A DNA stretch of 32,056 nt from Paenibacillus sp. (lineage in GTDB: Bacteria > Bacillota > Bacilli > Paenibacillales > YIM-B00363). The stretch is taken from contig JAPSKX010000036.1 in assembly GCA_031181325.1 (NCBI GenBank), forward strand, positions 1-32,056, written 5' to 3'. The notes below the pieces were generated by a model. The model was not told where the DNA came from. It searched no databases and worked only from the letters and a program-made list of their open reading frames with translations. Of the stretch, positions 8,138 to 15,779 are shown piece after piece (the first letter of the stretch is position 1; the number at the start of each line of letters is the position of its first letter). The position numbers were made by a program, and so were the translations under genes.

Positions 8138-9760
8138 TCAGCGCTGCGGCGCGTAAACGCCTTTGCCTTCGTTATACAGCTTCGTCGCTTCCTCGATCAA
8201 AGCGTCGCCGCCCTTCGAGCGCCACTCCTCGATAACCTTCTGCCAATCCTCGATCGGCTCTTGGCCGAACACCATCTTCATAATGTGCTCGTTGATCAGC
8301 GGCGGGTACCGGTCCGAGAACGGGTTGATGTCCGGGTTGTTGACCCACGTCTGCAGCGGATCGTTGAACTCGTAGCCGTCGCGCCCTTCGTTCGCCAGCA
8401 ACGTGTCGTAAATGTCGATCAGCTGCTTGCCTTCCTCCGTCTGGCTCAGCACGAGCTTGTTGTACGTCGTGTCCTGTACCATCCACAGCCAATAGTTCAA
8501 ATAACGCTGCTTATCGAGCTCTTCGTTCGTCTCCGGCGCCTTGTAGACCGGTTCGCCGCCGTTCATCGTGTAGTCCGTGCCCTCGAGCCCGAAGCTGAAG
8601 AACCGCTCCGCTTCCTCGGTCGTCTGCCACTCGAAGAACTTGACGATGTCGACGACCTTGTCCTCCGCTTGCTTCGTGATCAGGAAGGAGCGCGTCACCG
8701 GGCTGTACAGCGAGTACCCTCCCTTGCCGTCCGGGCCGATCGGCGACGAAATGAGCGCCACCTTCGCTTCCGGGACGTTGTTCTTCAGCTGCTCGCCCCA
8801 GATCGGCAGCTCGTTCGCGTTCATGCTCCACATGCCCGCCTTGCCGCCTGTTATGTTCGCCTTGAACGTGTTCGGGTTGACGGTAGCGAATTCCTTGCTC
8901 ATCAGCCCTTCGTCGAACATCGTCTTGTAGACGCCGATCGCGGCTTGCATATTTTCGACGTCCAGAAATTTCGGCTGGATCTTCCCGTCGACGAGCTCCA
9001 GCTCGTTAGTGTAGCCGTACACGTCGTACGCGCCGAAGAACGTATCCGCGTATTTGAATTCCGCGCGGCCGGCATACGGCTCTTCGACGCCCAGCTTCTT
9101 GAACGCCCGCAGCACCTCGAGAAATTCGTCGACCGTCTTCGGCACCGGCAGCCCCGTCTTCTCGAGCAGGTCCATCCGGATCCAGGTCGCCCGGCGGGAC
9201 GGGTTGCCGAGGTATTCCGGAATGCCGTAAATCCGTCCCTCGTTGTCCGTTACGCGCTCCCATGCAGCCTCCGGAATCGTCTCGAGCAGCCGCTTGCCGT
9301 GCTCCTCGAGGTACGGCTTCAAGTCCACGAAGACGCCCGCTTCGACCGAGCCCGCGAGCTCCTTGCCGGTAATGCCGCCGCTCGCCTGAATGACGTCCGT
9401 TAAGTCGTTCGTCGCGAACATCTGCACCATCTTCGTTTCGTATTCCGCATGGGGGATGAGGCGGATGTCTAAGTCCGTGTTCGTAAAGCCTTCAAGCGCC
9501 TTCACGTACGCATCGTCGTTCAGGTTCGCATGGTTCTCGACGTACTTTACGTTCAGCGTCCGCATGGCGATCGAAAATTTCGTCGGCTCCTTCGCATCCT
9601 CGGGCTCGGCCGGGGTCTCGGTCGCGGGCTTCTCCGTCGATGCCCCTCCGTTCGCGGCGGGCGCCTCGGGTTTCGGCGCGGCGGCAGGGTTTTGCGTGCA
9701 GCCGACAAGAAGGCAAGTCGAAAGAACGCTTACAAGAAAGATCGTTGACCCTTTCTTCAA
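8138..9760 (-). CDS. LplA-type extracellular solute-binding lipoprotein of a sugar ABC transporter
   Basis: 540 residues starting at TTG (9760) after GAGGGG. The N-terminus is a lipoprotein signal with lipobox LVGC; the lipidated Cys is residue 21, followed by a Pro/Ala/Glu-rich linker to ~55. The rest matches large (about 500-residue) family-1-type binding proteins found with YesMN systems (LplA/YtcQ). It would capture an oligosaccharide outside the membrane and deliver it to the permeases encoded immediately upstream. It has its own promoter with a variant of the shared box (9799-9864) and ends at the terminator 8061-8098, so its dose can differ from the permeases. The ligand is unknown. 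Confidence 0.92.
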   Translation of the reverse strand: MKKGSTIFLVSVLSTCLLVGCTQNPAAAPKPEAPAANGGASTEKPATETPAEPEDAKEPTKFSIAMRTLNVKYVENHANLNDDAYVKALEGFTNTDLDIRLIPHAEYETKMVQMFATNDLTDVIQASGGITGKELAGSVEAGVFVDLKPYLEEHGKRLLETIPEAAWERVTDNEGRIYGIPEYLGNPSRRATWIRMDLLEKTGLPVPKTVDEFLEVLRAFKKLGVEEPYAGRAEFKYADTFFGAYDVYGYTNELELVDGKIQPKFLDVENMQAAIGVYKTMFDEGLMSKEFATVNPNTFKANITGGKAGMWSMNANELPIWGEQLKNNVPEAKVALISSPIGPDGKGGYSLYSPVTRSFLITKQAEDKVVDIVKFFEWQTTEEAERFFSFGLEGTDYTMNGGEPVYKAPETNEELDKQRYLNYWLWMVQDTTYNKLVLSQTEEGKQLIDIYDTLLANEGRDGYEFNDPLQTWVNNPDINPFSDRYPPLINEHIMKMVFGQEPIEDWQKVIEEWRSKGGDALIEEATKLYNEGKGVYAPQR

Positions 9761-9798
9761 GTGAATCCCCTCATCTCGAATAATATCGATTCGCCCTC

Positions 9799-9864
9799 AT
9801 TATGGAATCATATCTATTTTCTAACAATGGATTCGGATCGCGTCGTCTTGTCGTTTTTTTAGGT
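9799..9864 (-). promoter_or_regulatory. Promoter of lplA-type gene with upstream 17-bp box
   Basis: Minus strand: box ACCTAAAAAAACGACAA (9848-9864; 15 of 17 identical to the other two), exactly 20 bp, -35 TTGTTA (9822-9827), 17-bp spacer, -10 CATAAT (9799-9804). The box starts 17 bp after the stop of the upstream permease gene, with no terminator between, so some read-through from lplBC is likely. Confidence 0.72.
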
Positions 9865-9881
9865 GCGCGCCGCTTCGTCGA

Positions 9882-10760
9882 TTACGACTTGATCGAGCCG
9901 ACCATCATCCCCTTGACGAAATACCGCTGCAAGAACGGGTAGATCATGACGATCGGCACAGTCGCTACGATAATGACCGTCATCTGCACGCCTTGCGGCG
10001 ACGCCGTCGCGAGGTTCGAGAACAGATCGTTGCCCGTGTCTACGATGTCGTCGGTAATGAGCATCTCGCGCAGCTTGATCTGCAGCGGGTACAAGGCCCT
10101 GTCGTTAATATAGTACAACGCATTCTTATACGTGTTCCAGTTCATGACCGAGTAGAAAATGCCGACCGTCGCCATCACCGGCTTCGACAGCGGCAGCACG
10201 ATGCTCCATGCCATGCGCAGCTCGCCGGCGCCGTCGATACGCCCGGAATCGATGAGCTCCTTCGGAATTTGCATGAAGAACGATCGCATCACGATCAGGT
10301 TGAACGCGCTGATCGCCGTCGGAATCATAAGCGCCCATAACGTGTTCGACAGCCTCAGCTCGCGGATCAAGATGAATTCCGGAATGAGCGGCGCCGTGAA
10401 GATCATCGTGAAGACGATCAGCAGCAGCAGCTGCTTCCGGCCGACGAATTCGTCGCGGGACAGCGGATACGCGAGCGACGACGTCGCGGCCAGGTTGATG
10501 AACGTGCCGACGACGGTGACGACGACTGAGATGCCGAAGGCCCGCCAGATCGAGGCGTCCTGGAACACGTACTGGTAATAAATCGTCGTAAATTCGACCG
10601 GCCAGAGCAGCACGTCCCCGCGGTCGATCGCGAACGGGCTGCTGAACGACTGCGCGACGACGTTCAGCAGCGGCAGAAACATGCTCAGCGTCGCGAGCGT
10701 CAAGAAGATGTAGTTGAATACGGTAAACGTTCGATACCCTGCGGTCGTTCGCGCGTTCAA
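9882..10760 (-). CDS. Carbohydrate ABC transporter permease, LplC/YtcP type
   Basis: 292 residues with about six membrane helices and the inner-membrane permease EAA loop (KELIDSGRIDGAGELRMAW...LPLSKP, near residues 175-205) that docks an ATPase. ATG at 10760 follows AGGAGG with a 7-nt spacer. It sits 13 bp after the other permease gene and is surely co-transcribed with it. With LplB it forms the membrane channel. No ATP-binding subunit is encoded nearby; in this family a shared MsmX/UgpC-like ATPase usually serves several transporters. Confidence 0.93.
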   Translation of the reverse strand: MNARTTAGYRTFTVFNYIFLTLATLSMFLPLLNVVAQSFSSPFAIDRGDVLLWPVEFTTIYYQYVFQDASIWRAFGISVVVTVVGTFINLAATSSLAYPLSRDEFVGRKQLLLLIVFTMIFTAPLIPEFILIRELRLSNTLWALMIPTAISAFNLIVMRSFFMQIPKELIDSGRIDGAGELRMAWSIVLPLSKPVMATVGIFYSVMNWNTYKNALYYINDRALYPLQIKLREMLITDDIVDTGNDLFSNLATASPQGVQMTVIIVATVPIVMIYPFLQRYFVKGMMVGSIKS

Positions 10761-10773
10761 TGGGATTCCCTCC

Positions 10774-11700
10774 TCAATACAGCGACTCGCCGGTCGCTTT
10801 GCGGCTCAGCGTGTTGGCGATGACGAGCAGCGTCAGGCCGACCAACGACTTGAACAAGCCGATCGCCGTCGCATAGCTGTACTGCATCTGCTGCAGGCCG
10901 GCCTTGTAGATGAACGTGTCCAAGATTTCGCTGCTTTCGAGGTTCAGCGAGTTCTGGAACACGAAGACGCGCTCGAAGCCGAAGTCGAGGAAGTCGCCGA
11001 TCTTCAGCAGGAACAGCACCGTGATGACCGGCAGCAGCGACGGCAGCGTGACGGCGAGCGTCTGCTTCCATCGATTCGCGCCGTCCATCTCGGCTGCTTC
11101 GTACAACTCCGGATTGATGGAGGTTAGCGCCGCCAAATAGATGATCGTGCCGTAGCCGACGTCCCGCCAGATGCCCGAGCCGACGAGCACGGGACGAATC
11201 CAGGCGTTCTCGACGAGGAAATAGATCGGCTCGACGCCGAACCAGCCTAAGATTTCGTTCACGAAGCCCGACGACGGCGACAGAATGCCTACGAAGATGC
11301 CGCTGATGATGACCCATGACAAGAAGTGCGGGGCATAAATGATCGTCTGCACGGTTCGCTTGAAGGCAAGCCTCCGCACCTCGTTCAGCAGCAGCGCCAG
11401 GATGATCGGCGCCGGGAACGCCAAGGCGATATCGAGCAAGCCGAGGTAGATCGTGTTTTGTAAAATACGGAGGAAGTCGTAGTGCGCGAACATTTTCTGG
11501 AAATGGTCCAATCCCGCCCAAGGGCTCCCCGTAAACCCCTTGAACAAATTGTAATTCTGGAACGCGATGACGGAGCCGAGCAGCGGCACGTACTTGAAGA
11601 TCAGGAAATACAGCACGCCCGGAATCGCGAGCAAATATAACGTCTTGTATTTCAGCATAAAGCGGATAGTCGCGCGCGGCGTCGATGCGTTCGAATTCAT
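10774..11700 (-). CDS. Carbohydrate ABC transporter permease, LplB type
   Basis: 308 residues. The ATG at 11700 is preceded by AAGGAGGGGAG; the frame stays open further upstream but the promoter and box at 11753-11819 exclude a longer protein. The N-terminus has 'YKTLYLLAIPGVLYFLIFKYVPLLGSVIAFQ', typical of LplB/YtdP-partner permeases, and the EAA loop appears as ELYEAAEMDGANRWKQ (near residues 195-210). About six membrane helices. First gene of the lplB-lplC unit; expression is tied to the boxed promoter. Confidence 0.93.
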   Translation of the reverse strand: MNSNASTPRATIRFMLKYKTLYLLAIPGVLYFLIFKYVPLLGSVIAFQNYNLFKGFTGSPWAGLDHFQKMFAHYDFLRILQNTIYLGLLDIALAFPAPIILALLLNEVRRLAFKRTVQTIIYAPHFLSWVIISGIFVGILSPSSGFVNEILGWFGVEPIYFLVENAWIRPVLVGSGIWRDVGYGTIIYLAALTSINPELYEAAEMDGANRWKQTLAVTLPSLLPVITVLFLLKIGDFLDFGFERVFVFQNSLNLESSEILDTFIYKAGLQQMQYSYATAIGLFKSLVGLTLLVIANTLSRKATGESLY

Positions 11701-11752
11701 GGCTCCCCTCCTTGTCGGACGATCGTCAGTTGGGCGGTGCGTCGATGCTCTT

Positions 11753-11819
11753 ATCGTACGCCAATCGCGCAAGCGGCAACAATGGAGCGCGACGCTGCGA
11801 GCTTGTGTTTTTTTTAGGT
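11753..11819 (-). promoter_or_regulatory. Promoter of lplB-lplC with upstream 17-bp box
   Basis: Minus strand: box ACCTAAAAAAAACACAA (11803-11819), 20 bp, -35 TTGTTG (11777-11782), 18-bp spacer, -10 TACGAT (11753-11758), then about 50 nt of leader to the ATG at 11700. Box, gap and -35 are the same as at the SDR promoter, whereas the surrounding bases differ, so this is conservation and not recent duplication. Confidence 0.75.
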
Positions 11820-11835
11820 AAGGCGGCTCTATCGG

Positions 11836-11874
11836 GAAAAGTAATAAGCCTGCGGGGGAGCCCCGCAGGCTTAT
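11836..11874 (-). terminator. Intrinsic terminator after the CBO0543-family gene
   Basis: Perfect 14-bp arms (ATAAGCCTGCGGGG at 11844-11857 and its complement 11861-11874) with a 3-nt loop. On the minus strand a TACTTTTCCC tract follows. It lies 8 bp past the stop at 11883 and insulates the lplB promoter. Confidence 0.85.
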
Positions 11875-11882
11875 CGTATCCA

Positions 11883-12458
11883 TTAAAACACCGTGACGCC
11901 GACGTACACGCCGGCCAAAAAGATCGTAACGATAACGATGGCGTGAAGGACGATCCAAGCCCATCTTCCGTATCGAAGCGTCTCCGGATTCAGCGGCCTC
12001 CGCGATGCCGGGGGGATCAGCTTGCCCCCTAACAACTCGAACAGGAGATAATAGATCCACCATAGCGTATACGAATCCCATAGATCCCATTCCGGGCTGA
12101 AGACGAGGATCGGCGTCGACAGCAATATGACCTCGCTGAGCACGCCGATGTGAATGATCGCCCAGTAGAACGGTATCTTCCATGCCCAGCGCTCCGGGCT
12201 GTACCGAACCCCGAACAGGACGGCCGAAGGGAATGCAGTGGCTACGAGGGCATACGGAATCGACAAGGTCCCGTGCAACACATTGACGGGGAACCGATAG
12301 AACCCGACGTAGGTGAACAAATAACAGAGCGCGACGGCCGTCGACGCGCTAAGGAAATATAGGAGGCCGTACCTCCTCCAATCGGCGCGGGCGACTATGA
12401 TGCAAACCAAACCAGTCGTCGCGATGACGGCAAGCAAAGCGAGGGCTTCGAATCGCAT
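11883..12458 (-). CDS. CBO0543-family integral membrane protein
   Basis: 191 residues from ATG 12458 (GAGG 8-9 nt upstream); a longer in-frame start at 12524 lacks a ribosome-binding site. There are six or so hydrophobic helices across the whole length, with aromatic-rich loops such as SYTLWWIYYLLFE. The pattern fits the CBO0543 family, whose function is not known. A second, more typical member is at 27341-27862. It is a single-gene unit between the GH78 gene and a strong terminator. The family assignment rests on overall pattern, not on a diagnostic motif. Confidence 0.6.
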   Translation of the reverse strand: MRFEALALLAVIATTGLVCIIVARADWRRYGLLYFLSASTAVALCYLFTYVGFYRFPVNVLHGTLSIPYALVATAFPSAVLFGVRYSPERWAWKIPFYWAIIHIGVLSEVILLSTPILVFSPEWDLWDSYTLWWIYYLLFELLGGKLIPPASRRPLNPETLRYGRWAWIVLHAIVIVTIFLAGVYVGVTVF

Positions 12459-12536
12459 GCATGAACCTCGATTACACATTTCCTGTAAGTATTTGCCAAA
12501 GCCGCCCAAATTAAACCGCGTCATTCGTACGAATCG

Positions 12537-15188
12537 TTACAGTGGCAGGACATGGCGCCCGGGACCGACGACGAGCGGTTCGCCCGCTCCGTTCGGGGGG
12601 ACGATACGAGCGGAAACGACCGCCGCAGGGATGTCGACCACGAGACGCAGCGTCTCCGCTTCCTTCCTCCACGATGCGGCGATGCGTCCTCTCGCGGTGT
12701 CGACGCTCGCCTCGACCCACTCGAGCCCGCTCGGCACGTTAGGCTGGATCAAGACGGTTTCGTACCCGGGCGTCAACGGCCGGATGCCGGCCAATCGGCT
12801 GTAGAAGGAAGCGCCGATGCCGCCGAACATCGCGTGATCGTGCGAATGCATGCCGCCCTTCGGGCTCCACTGCTCCCACAGCGTCGTCGCCCCTTGGGCG
12901 ATCTGATACCCGAAGCTCGGATAGTTTTCTTGTTTCAGCAACTCGAACGCTAGATCGACGGCTCCATGGTCGGCGAGCACATCGAGCAAATACCGCGTGC
13001 CGTAGATGCCTGTATCCGGATGATTGCCCTTCGCGGCGATCGCCTCCGTCAAACCTCGAACGGCTGCAGCGACCGTTCCCTCGGGAACCATGCCGAAGGC
13101 GAGCGGCATGAGCTGCGCGGTTTGCGAGCCGCCGCCGTACACGCCGTCGCCGGCGTAGAACCGGCGATGGAACGCATGCCACACCTTCTCCGCCAGCTCG
13201 GCGTAACGGCGTTCGTCCTCCGTTCGGCCCAAGACGCCGGCCGCCTCGGAGACGACTGTCGCTTGCTTGTAATAGAGCGCGGTGTTCACGATGTCCACCT
13301 CGCGGAAATACGACTCCCATCCGTCCTCGTTCGGGGCGCACCAGTCGCCGAAGCCCTCCGTCACGACCCCTTCCGGCCACTTCGAGTCAAGGTGGTCTAT
13401 ATAGGCTCTCATCGTTTCGTAATGTTCGCCGAGCGTCTCGAGATCCCCGTAATACCAATATAAGTGCCAGGGGAGCGTCACCTTGTCTCCGCTCCAGTCC
13501 GGATTCGTGAAGCTGTCTTCGACGTCGCCGAGCCACTTCCGATAGTAGCTTCGCATATCGAAGTTATAGATGCCCGCCTCCTCGACGACGGCCGAGTCCA
13601 TCATGCAAGGCGTGCGCTCGTCGCGCTGGCAGCAATCCGTCGGGATCGTGACCAGATTGTTGAGGAACGACCAGCGAATATTGCTCTGAATCCGATTGAG
13701 CAACGGATCCGAGCATGCGAACCGGCCGGTTTCCCGAACGTCCGCATGGATCGGCACCGCTCGGATCGAGAGCGGCTCGACGTCGCCCGACGCCTCCACG
13801 TATCGGAAGCCGTGGTAGGTGAATCTCGGTTCGTACGTCTCGACGCCCTCCCCGCTCAGTATGTATACGTCCGTCGCCTTCGCGTTCCGATTCGTCCAAG
13901 GATCGATGTTGCCGGACGCGTCGATCAGCTCGCTGTACTTCAGCGTGAGCCGGGCGCCCGCCGCGCCCTCGGCCCGCGTCTCGACCCAGCCTGCGACGTT
14001 CTGGCCGAAGTCGTAGACGATTACGCCTTCGCGCGGCCGGAACGAGGCGACCGGTTCGATCGGGGCGAAGGCTCGCACCGGCGGCTGCGCATTCGGCTCG
14101 AGCCTCCCTTCCGGCGGGACGGCCCTGGCGGCGGGCAGCCAACCGGACTCGTCGAAGCCGTAAGCGTCCCAACCCGGTTGCTCCCTACGGGCGTCGTACG
14201 TCTCGCCGTCGTAGATGTCGTTGACGAGCAGCGGGCTGTCCGCCGTGCGCCAGGTTTCGTCCGTGACGATCCGCCGCCGGCCGCCGTCGGCCAGCTCGAT
14301 GTCGAGCTGCAAGAGAACGGCCTTGTCCCGTCTCCACTTCCAGCCCCACCGGGAGTAGTTGAGATTGTAGCCGTTGCCGAGCCACAGACCGACAGCGTTC
14401 CCGCCGGCGCGAAGGGCGGGCGTCACGTCGTAGGCGTCATATAGCATCCGGCGTTGGTACGGGGTGTTGGCCGGGGCGAGCGCACGATTGTCGACCTTCC
14501 GACCGTTGATGCGCAGCTCGTACCAGCCCACGGCGTACACGCGGGCGACAGCCCGCGTCACGTCCCCGCCCAAGTCGAACGACTTGCGGAACAGCGGGCT
14601 GTCGACGACGACGGGCGACTCGCATACGGAGAGCGTCCGAGGTTCCAATAGCAGCCCGCTCGCGCCCTCGATGCGCCCGGCCGAGAATTGAATCGCCGCA
14701 GGGTCGTAGAAGCGATTCGCGTACAGGGCGCGGCCGTCCTCCGCGAATACGCGAAGATCGCGGATGACGGCGCGCTGCCCGTCGCCCGTGGCGAAGCCGA
14801 ACGCGCCCGCGGGCACGGCGTCCGCGTCCGCCTCGCAGACGAACGCGCCGTCGACGTACGCCCGGACGGCGTCGCGGCCCCACGCGATGCGCAGCTCTAC
14901 GCGGTTCGGCGCCGCGGCGCTCGGCGGGAGCGGCGCGCGGCTCAATTCGGTTCGGACGCCCGCACGAACGGCATAGAGCGTCAGGACGTTCCCGGCCGCG
15001 TCGACGCCGCACCCGGCGTAATGGCGATCGTCTCGGAAGCCGAACAGCGCGTCCGCGCCCCCCGACTCGATCGCGACGTCCGCTTCGATCGTATATCGCG
15101 CCCAGTCTCGATGGTTCGCCGTCGGCTTCTCGATCCATATCGCTTCCCACTCGTCGAATGGCGCAAGATCGTATGCAAAGTTGGTCAA
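12537..15188 (-). CDS. GH78 alpha-L-rhamnosidase
   Basis: About 883 residues. TTG at 15188 is chosen because GGAGG lies 8 nt upstream; an ATG at 15260 is excluded because it overlaps the -35 of the promoter. Residues ~1-190 form a concanavalin/laminin-G-like beta module, then the usual GH78 N-terminal beta domains, the six-hairpin (alpha/alpha)6 catalytic domain, and a C-terminal beta domain. The catalytic block is DCCQRDERTPCMMD: D518, E524 (general acid) and D531 match the family's D-x5-E-x6-D spacing, although the usual Trp-Thr-Gly before the last Asp is Cys-Met-Met. The general-base region is LWEQW with E772. It hydrolyses terminal alpha-L-rhamnose. No signal peptide, so cytoplasmic. It is 20 kb-scale neighbour of the Lpl transporter locus but has its own promoter without the shared box. 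Confidence 0.93.
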   Translation of the reverse strand: MTNFAYDLAPFDEWEAIWIEKPTANHRDWARYTIEADVAIESGGADALFGFRDDRHYAGCGVDAAGNVLTLYAVRAGVRTELSRAPLPPSAAAPNRVELRIAWGRDAVRAYVDGAFVCEADADAVPAGAFGFATGDGQRAVIRDLRVFAEDGRALYANRFYDPAAIQFSAGRIEGASGLLLEPRTLSVCESPVVVDSPLFRKSFDLGGDVTRAVARVYAVGWYELRINGRKVDNRALAPANTPYQRRMLYDAYDVTPALRAGGNAVGLWLGNGYNLNYSRWGWKWRRDKAVLLQLDIELADGGRRRIVTDETWRTADSPLLVNDIYDGETYDARREQPGWDAYGFDESGWLPAARAVPPEGRLEPNAQPPVRAFAPIEPVASFRPREGVIVYDFGQNVAGWVETRAEGAAGARLTLKYSELIDASGNIDPWTNRNAKATDVYILSGEGVETYEPRFTYHGFRYVEASGDVEPLSIRAVPIHADVRETGRFACSDPLLNRIQSNIRWSFLNNLVTIPTDCCQRDERTPCMMDSAVVEEAGIYNFDMRSYYRKWLGDVEDSFTNPDWSGDKVTLPWHLYWYYGDLETLGEHYETMRAYIDHLDSKWPEGVVTEGFGDWCAPNEDGWESYFREVDIVNTALYYKQATVVSEAAGVLGRTEDERRYAELAEKVWHAFHRRFYAGDGVYGGGSQTAQLMPLAFGMVPEGTVAAAVRGLTEAIAAKGNHPDTGIYGTRYLLDVLADHGAVDLAFELLKQENYPSFGYQIAQGATTLWEQWSPKGGMHSHDHAMFGGIGASFYSRLAGIRPLTPGYETVLIQPNVPSGLEWVEASVDTARGRIAASWRKEAETLRLVVDIPAAVVSARIVPPNGAGEPLVVGPGRHVLPL

Positions 15189-15227
15189 GTTGGATCCCTC
15201 CGCTGCTTGTCGCTTGTTCTTTGCCCT

Positions 15228-15256
15228 ATTATCGAACGACCGGATAGCGAAGTCAA
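15228..15256 (-). promoter_or_regulatory. Sigma-A-like promoter of the GH78 gene
   Basis: Minus-strand -35 TTGACT (15251-15256), 17-bp spacer, -10 GATAAT (15228-15233), close to consensus. It lies about 40 bp before the TTG start at 15188 and does not carry the ACCTAAAAAAA box. Confidence 0.75.
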
Positions 15257-15310
15257 TCATATTTTATTGTTTTGTATTCTTTATTATTGTTACGTTGACG
15301 GCGACGGTAA

Positions 15311-15341
15311 TAAAAAAAAGCCATCCCGTATCCGGGACAGC
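15311..15341 (-). terminator. Intrinsic terminator after the 64-residue gene
   Basis: Minus strand: GCTGTCCCG, GATA loop, CGGGATGGC (9-bp stem with two G-U pairs) followed by nine T's. It lies 22 bp beyond the stop at 15364. Confidence 0.85.
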
Positions 15342-15363
15342 CCTTATCCGTCCTTCCCCTCGA

Positions 15364-15558
15364 TTACATCACCGCATCTTCGTCTACGTCCCGCAGATTG
15401 TCCGGATCTTCGCCTTGAGCCAAGTTGTCGATTTGGTTCGCGATTTCGGCTGGCAGCCGCGTACGGAAATACCCCACGATCGTTTCTACAGCCTCGTTGG
15501 ACAAATCTTCGGACAACCCCGTCTTGTCGGACACGAGCTTCGTCAATTGATGCTTCAC
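15364..15558 (-). CDS. Small uncharacterised protein (64 residues)
   Basis: GTG at 15558 has AGGAGG with a 7-nt spacer, which decides against an ATG at 15585. The protein is acidic and helical: an N-terminal part VKHQLTKLVSDKTGLSED, a middle ETIVGYFRTRLPAEIANQIDNL, and a tail rich in Asp and Glu. The pattern loosely recalls small DUF2267-like proteins, but this is not firm. A good start signal and a strong terminator 22 bp after the stop indicate a real monocistronic gene. No transmembrane segment, no signal peptide. Function unknown. Confidence 0.75.
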   Translation of the reverse strand: MKHQLTKLVSDKTGLSEDLSNEAVETIVGYFRTRLPAEIANQIDNLAQGEDPDNLRDVDEDAVM

Positions 15559-15647
15559 CGCGACTCCTCCTATGTCATGCGCCATATTTTCCCCATTTAT
15601 AGTGCACAGGTACGGCGGTCGTATGCATGCCGAGCTTTCCGCAGTTG

Positions 15648-15669
15648 GTTGATCGCGGTTTCGATCAAC
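15648..15669. repeat. Inverted repeat upstream of the macAB-like operon
   Basis: GTTGATCG and CGATCAAC are perfect 8-bp arms around a 6-nt centre. It ends 1 bp before the direct-repeat array at 15671. It could be an operator for a dimeric regulator; there is no T-tract to make it a terminator. Confidence 0.5.
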
Positions 15670-15670
15670 T

Positions 15671-15721
15671 TTCAGCTAACGTTCAGTTGGGCTTCATGTA
15701 CGTTTCAGCTTCCGCCTTCAT
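15671..15721 (+). promoter_or_regulatory. 11-bp direct-repeat array, OmpR/PhoB-type regulator site
   Basis: TTCAG, TTCAG, TTCAT and TTCAG begin at 15671, 15682, 15693 and 15704, an exact 11-bp period, with a further TTCAT at 15717. One repeat per DNA turn is the arrangement bound by OmpR/PhoB-family response regulators. A -10-like TAAGAT (15753-15758) lies about 45-50 bp beyond the last periodic repeat, with no good -35, as at activated promoters. No cognate two-component genes are in the window. Confidence 0.65.
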
Positions 15722-15779
15722 ACTTGGGTCGACGGACAAGTGCGTCCATAGCTAAGATGGGAAGGGTGAAGCGCTTCGC

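Noticed and set aside
11701..12183. N-terminal extension of the LplB permease
   Set aside because: It would cross the promoter, box and the terminator of the neighbouring gene; AAGGAGG before ATG 11700 sets the start.
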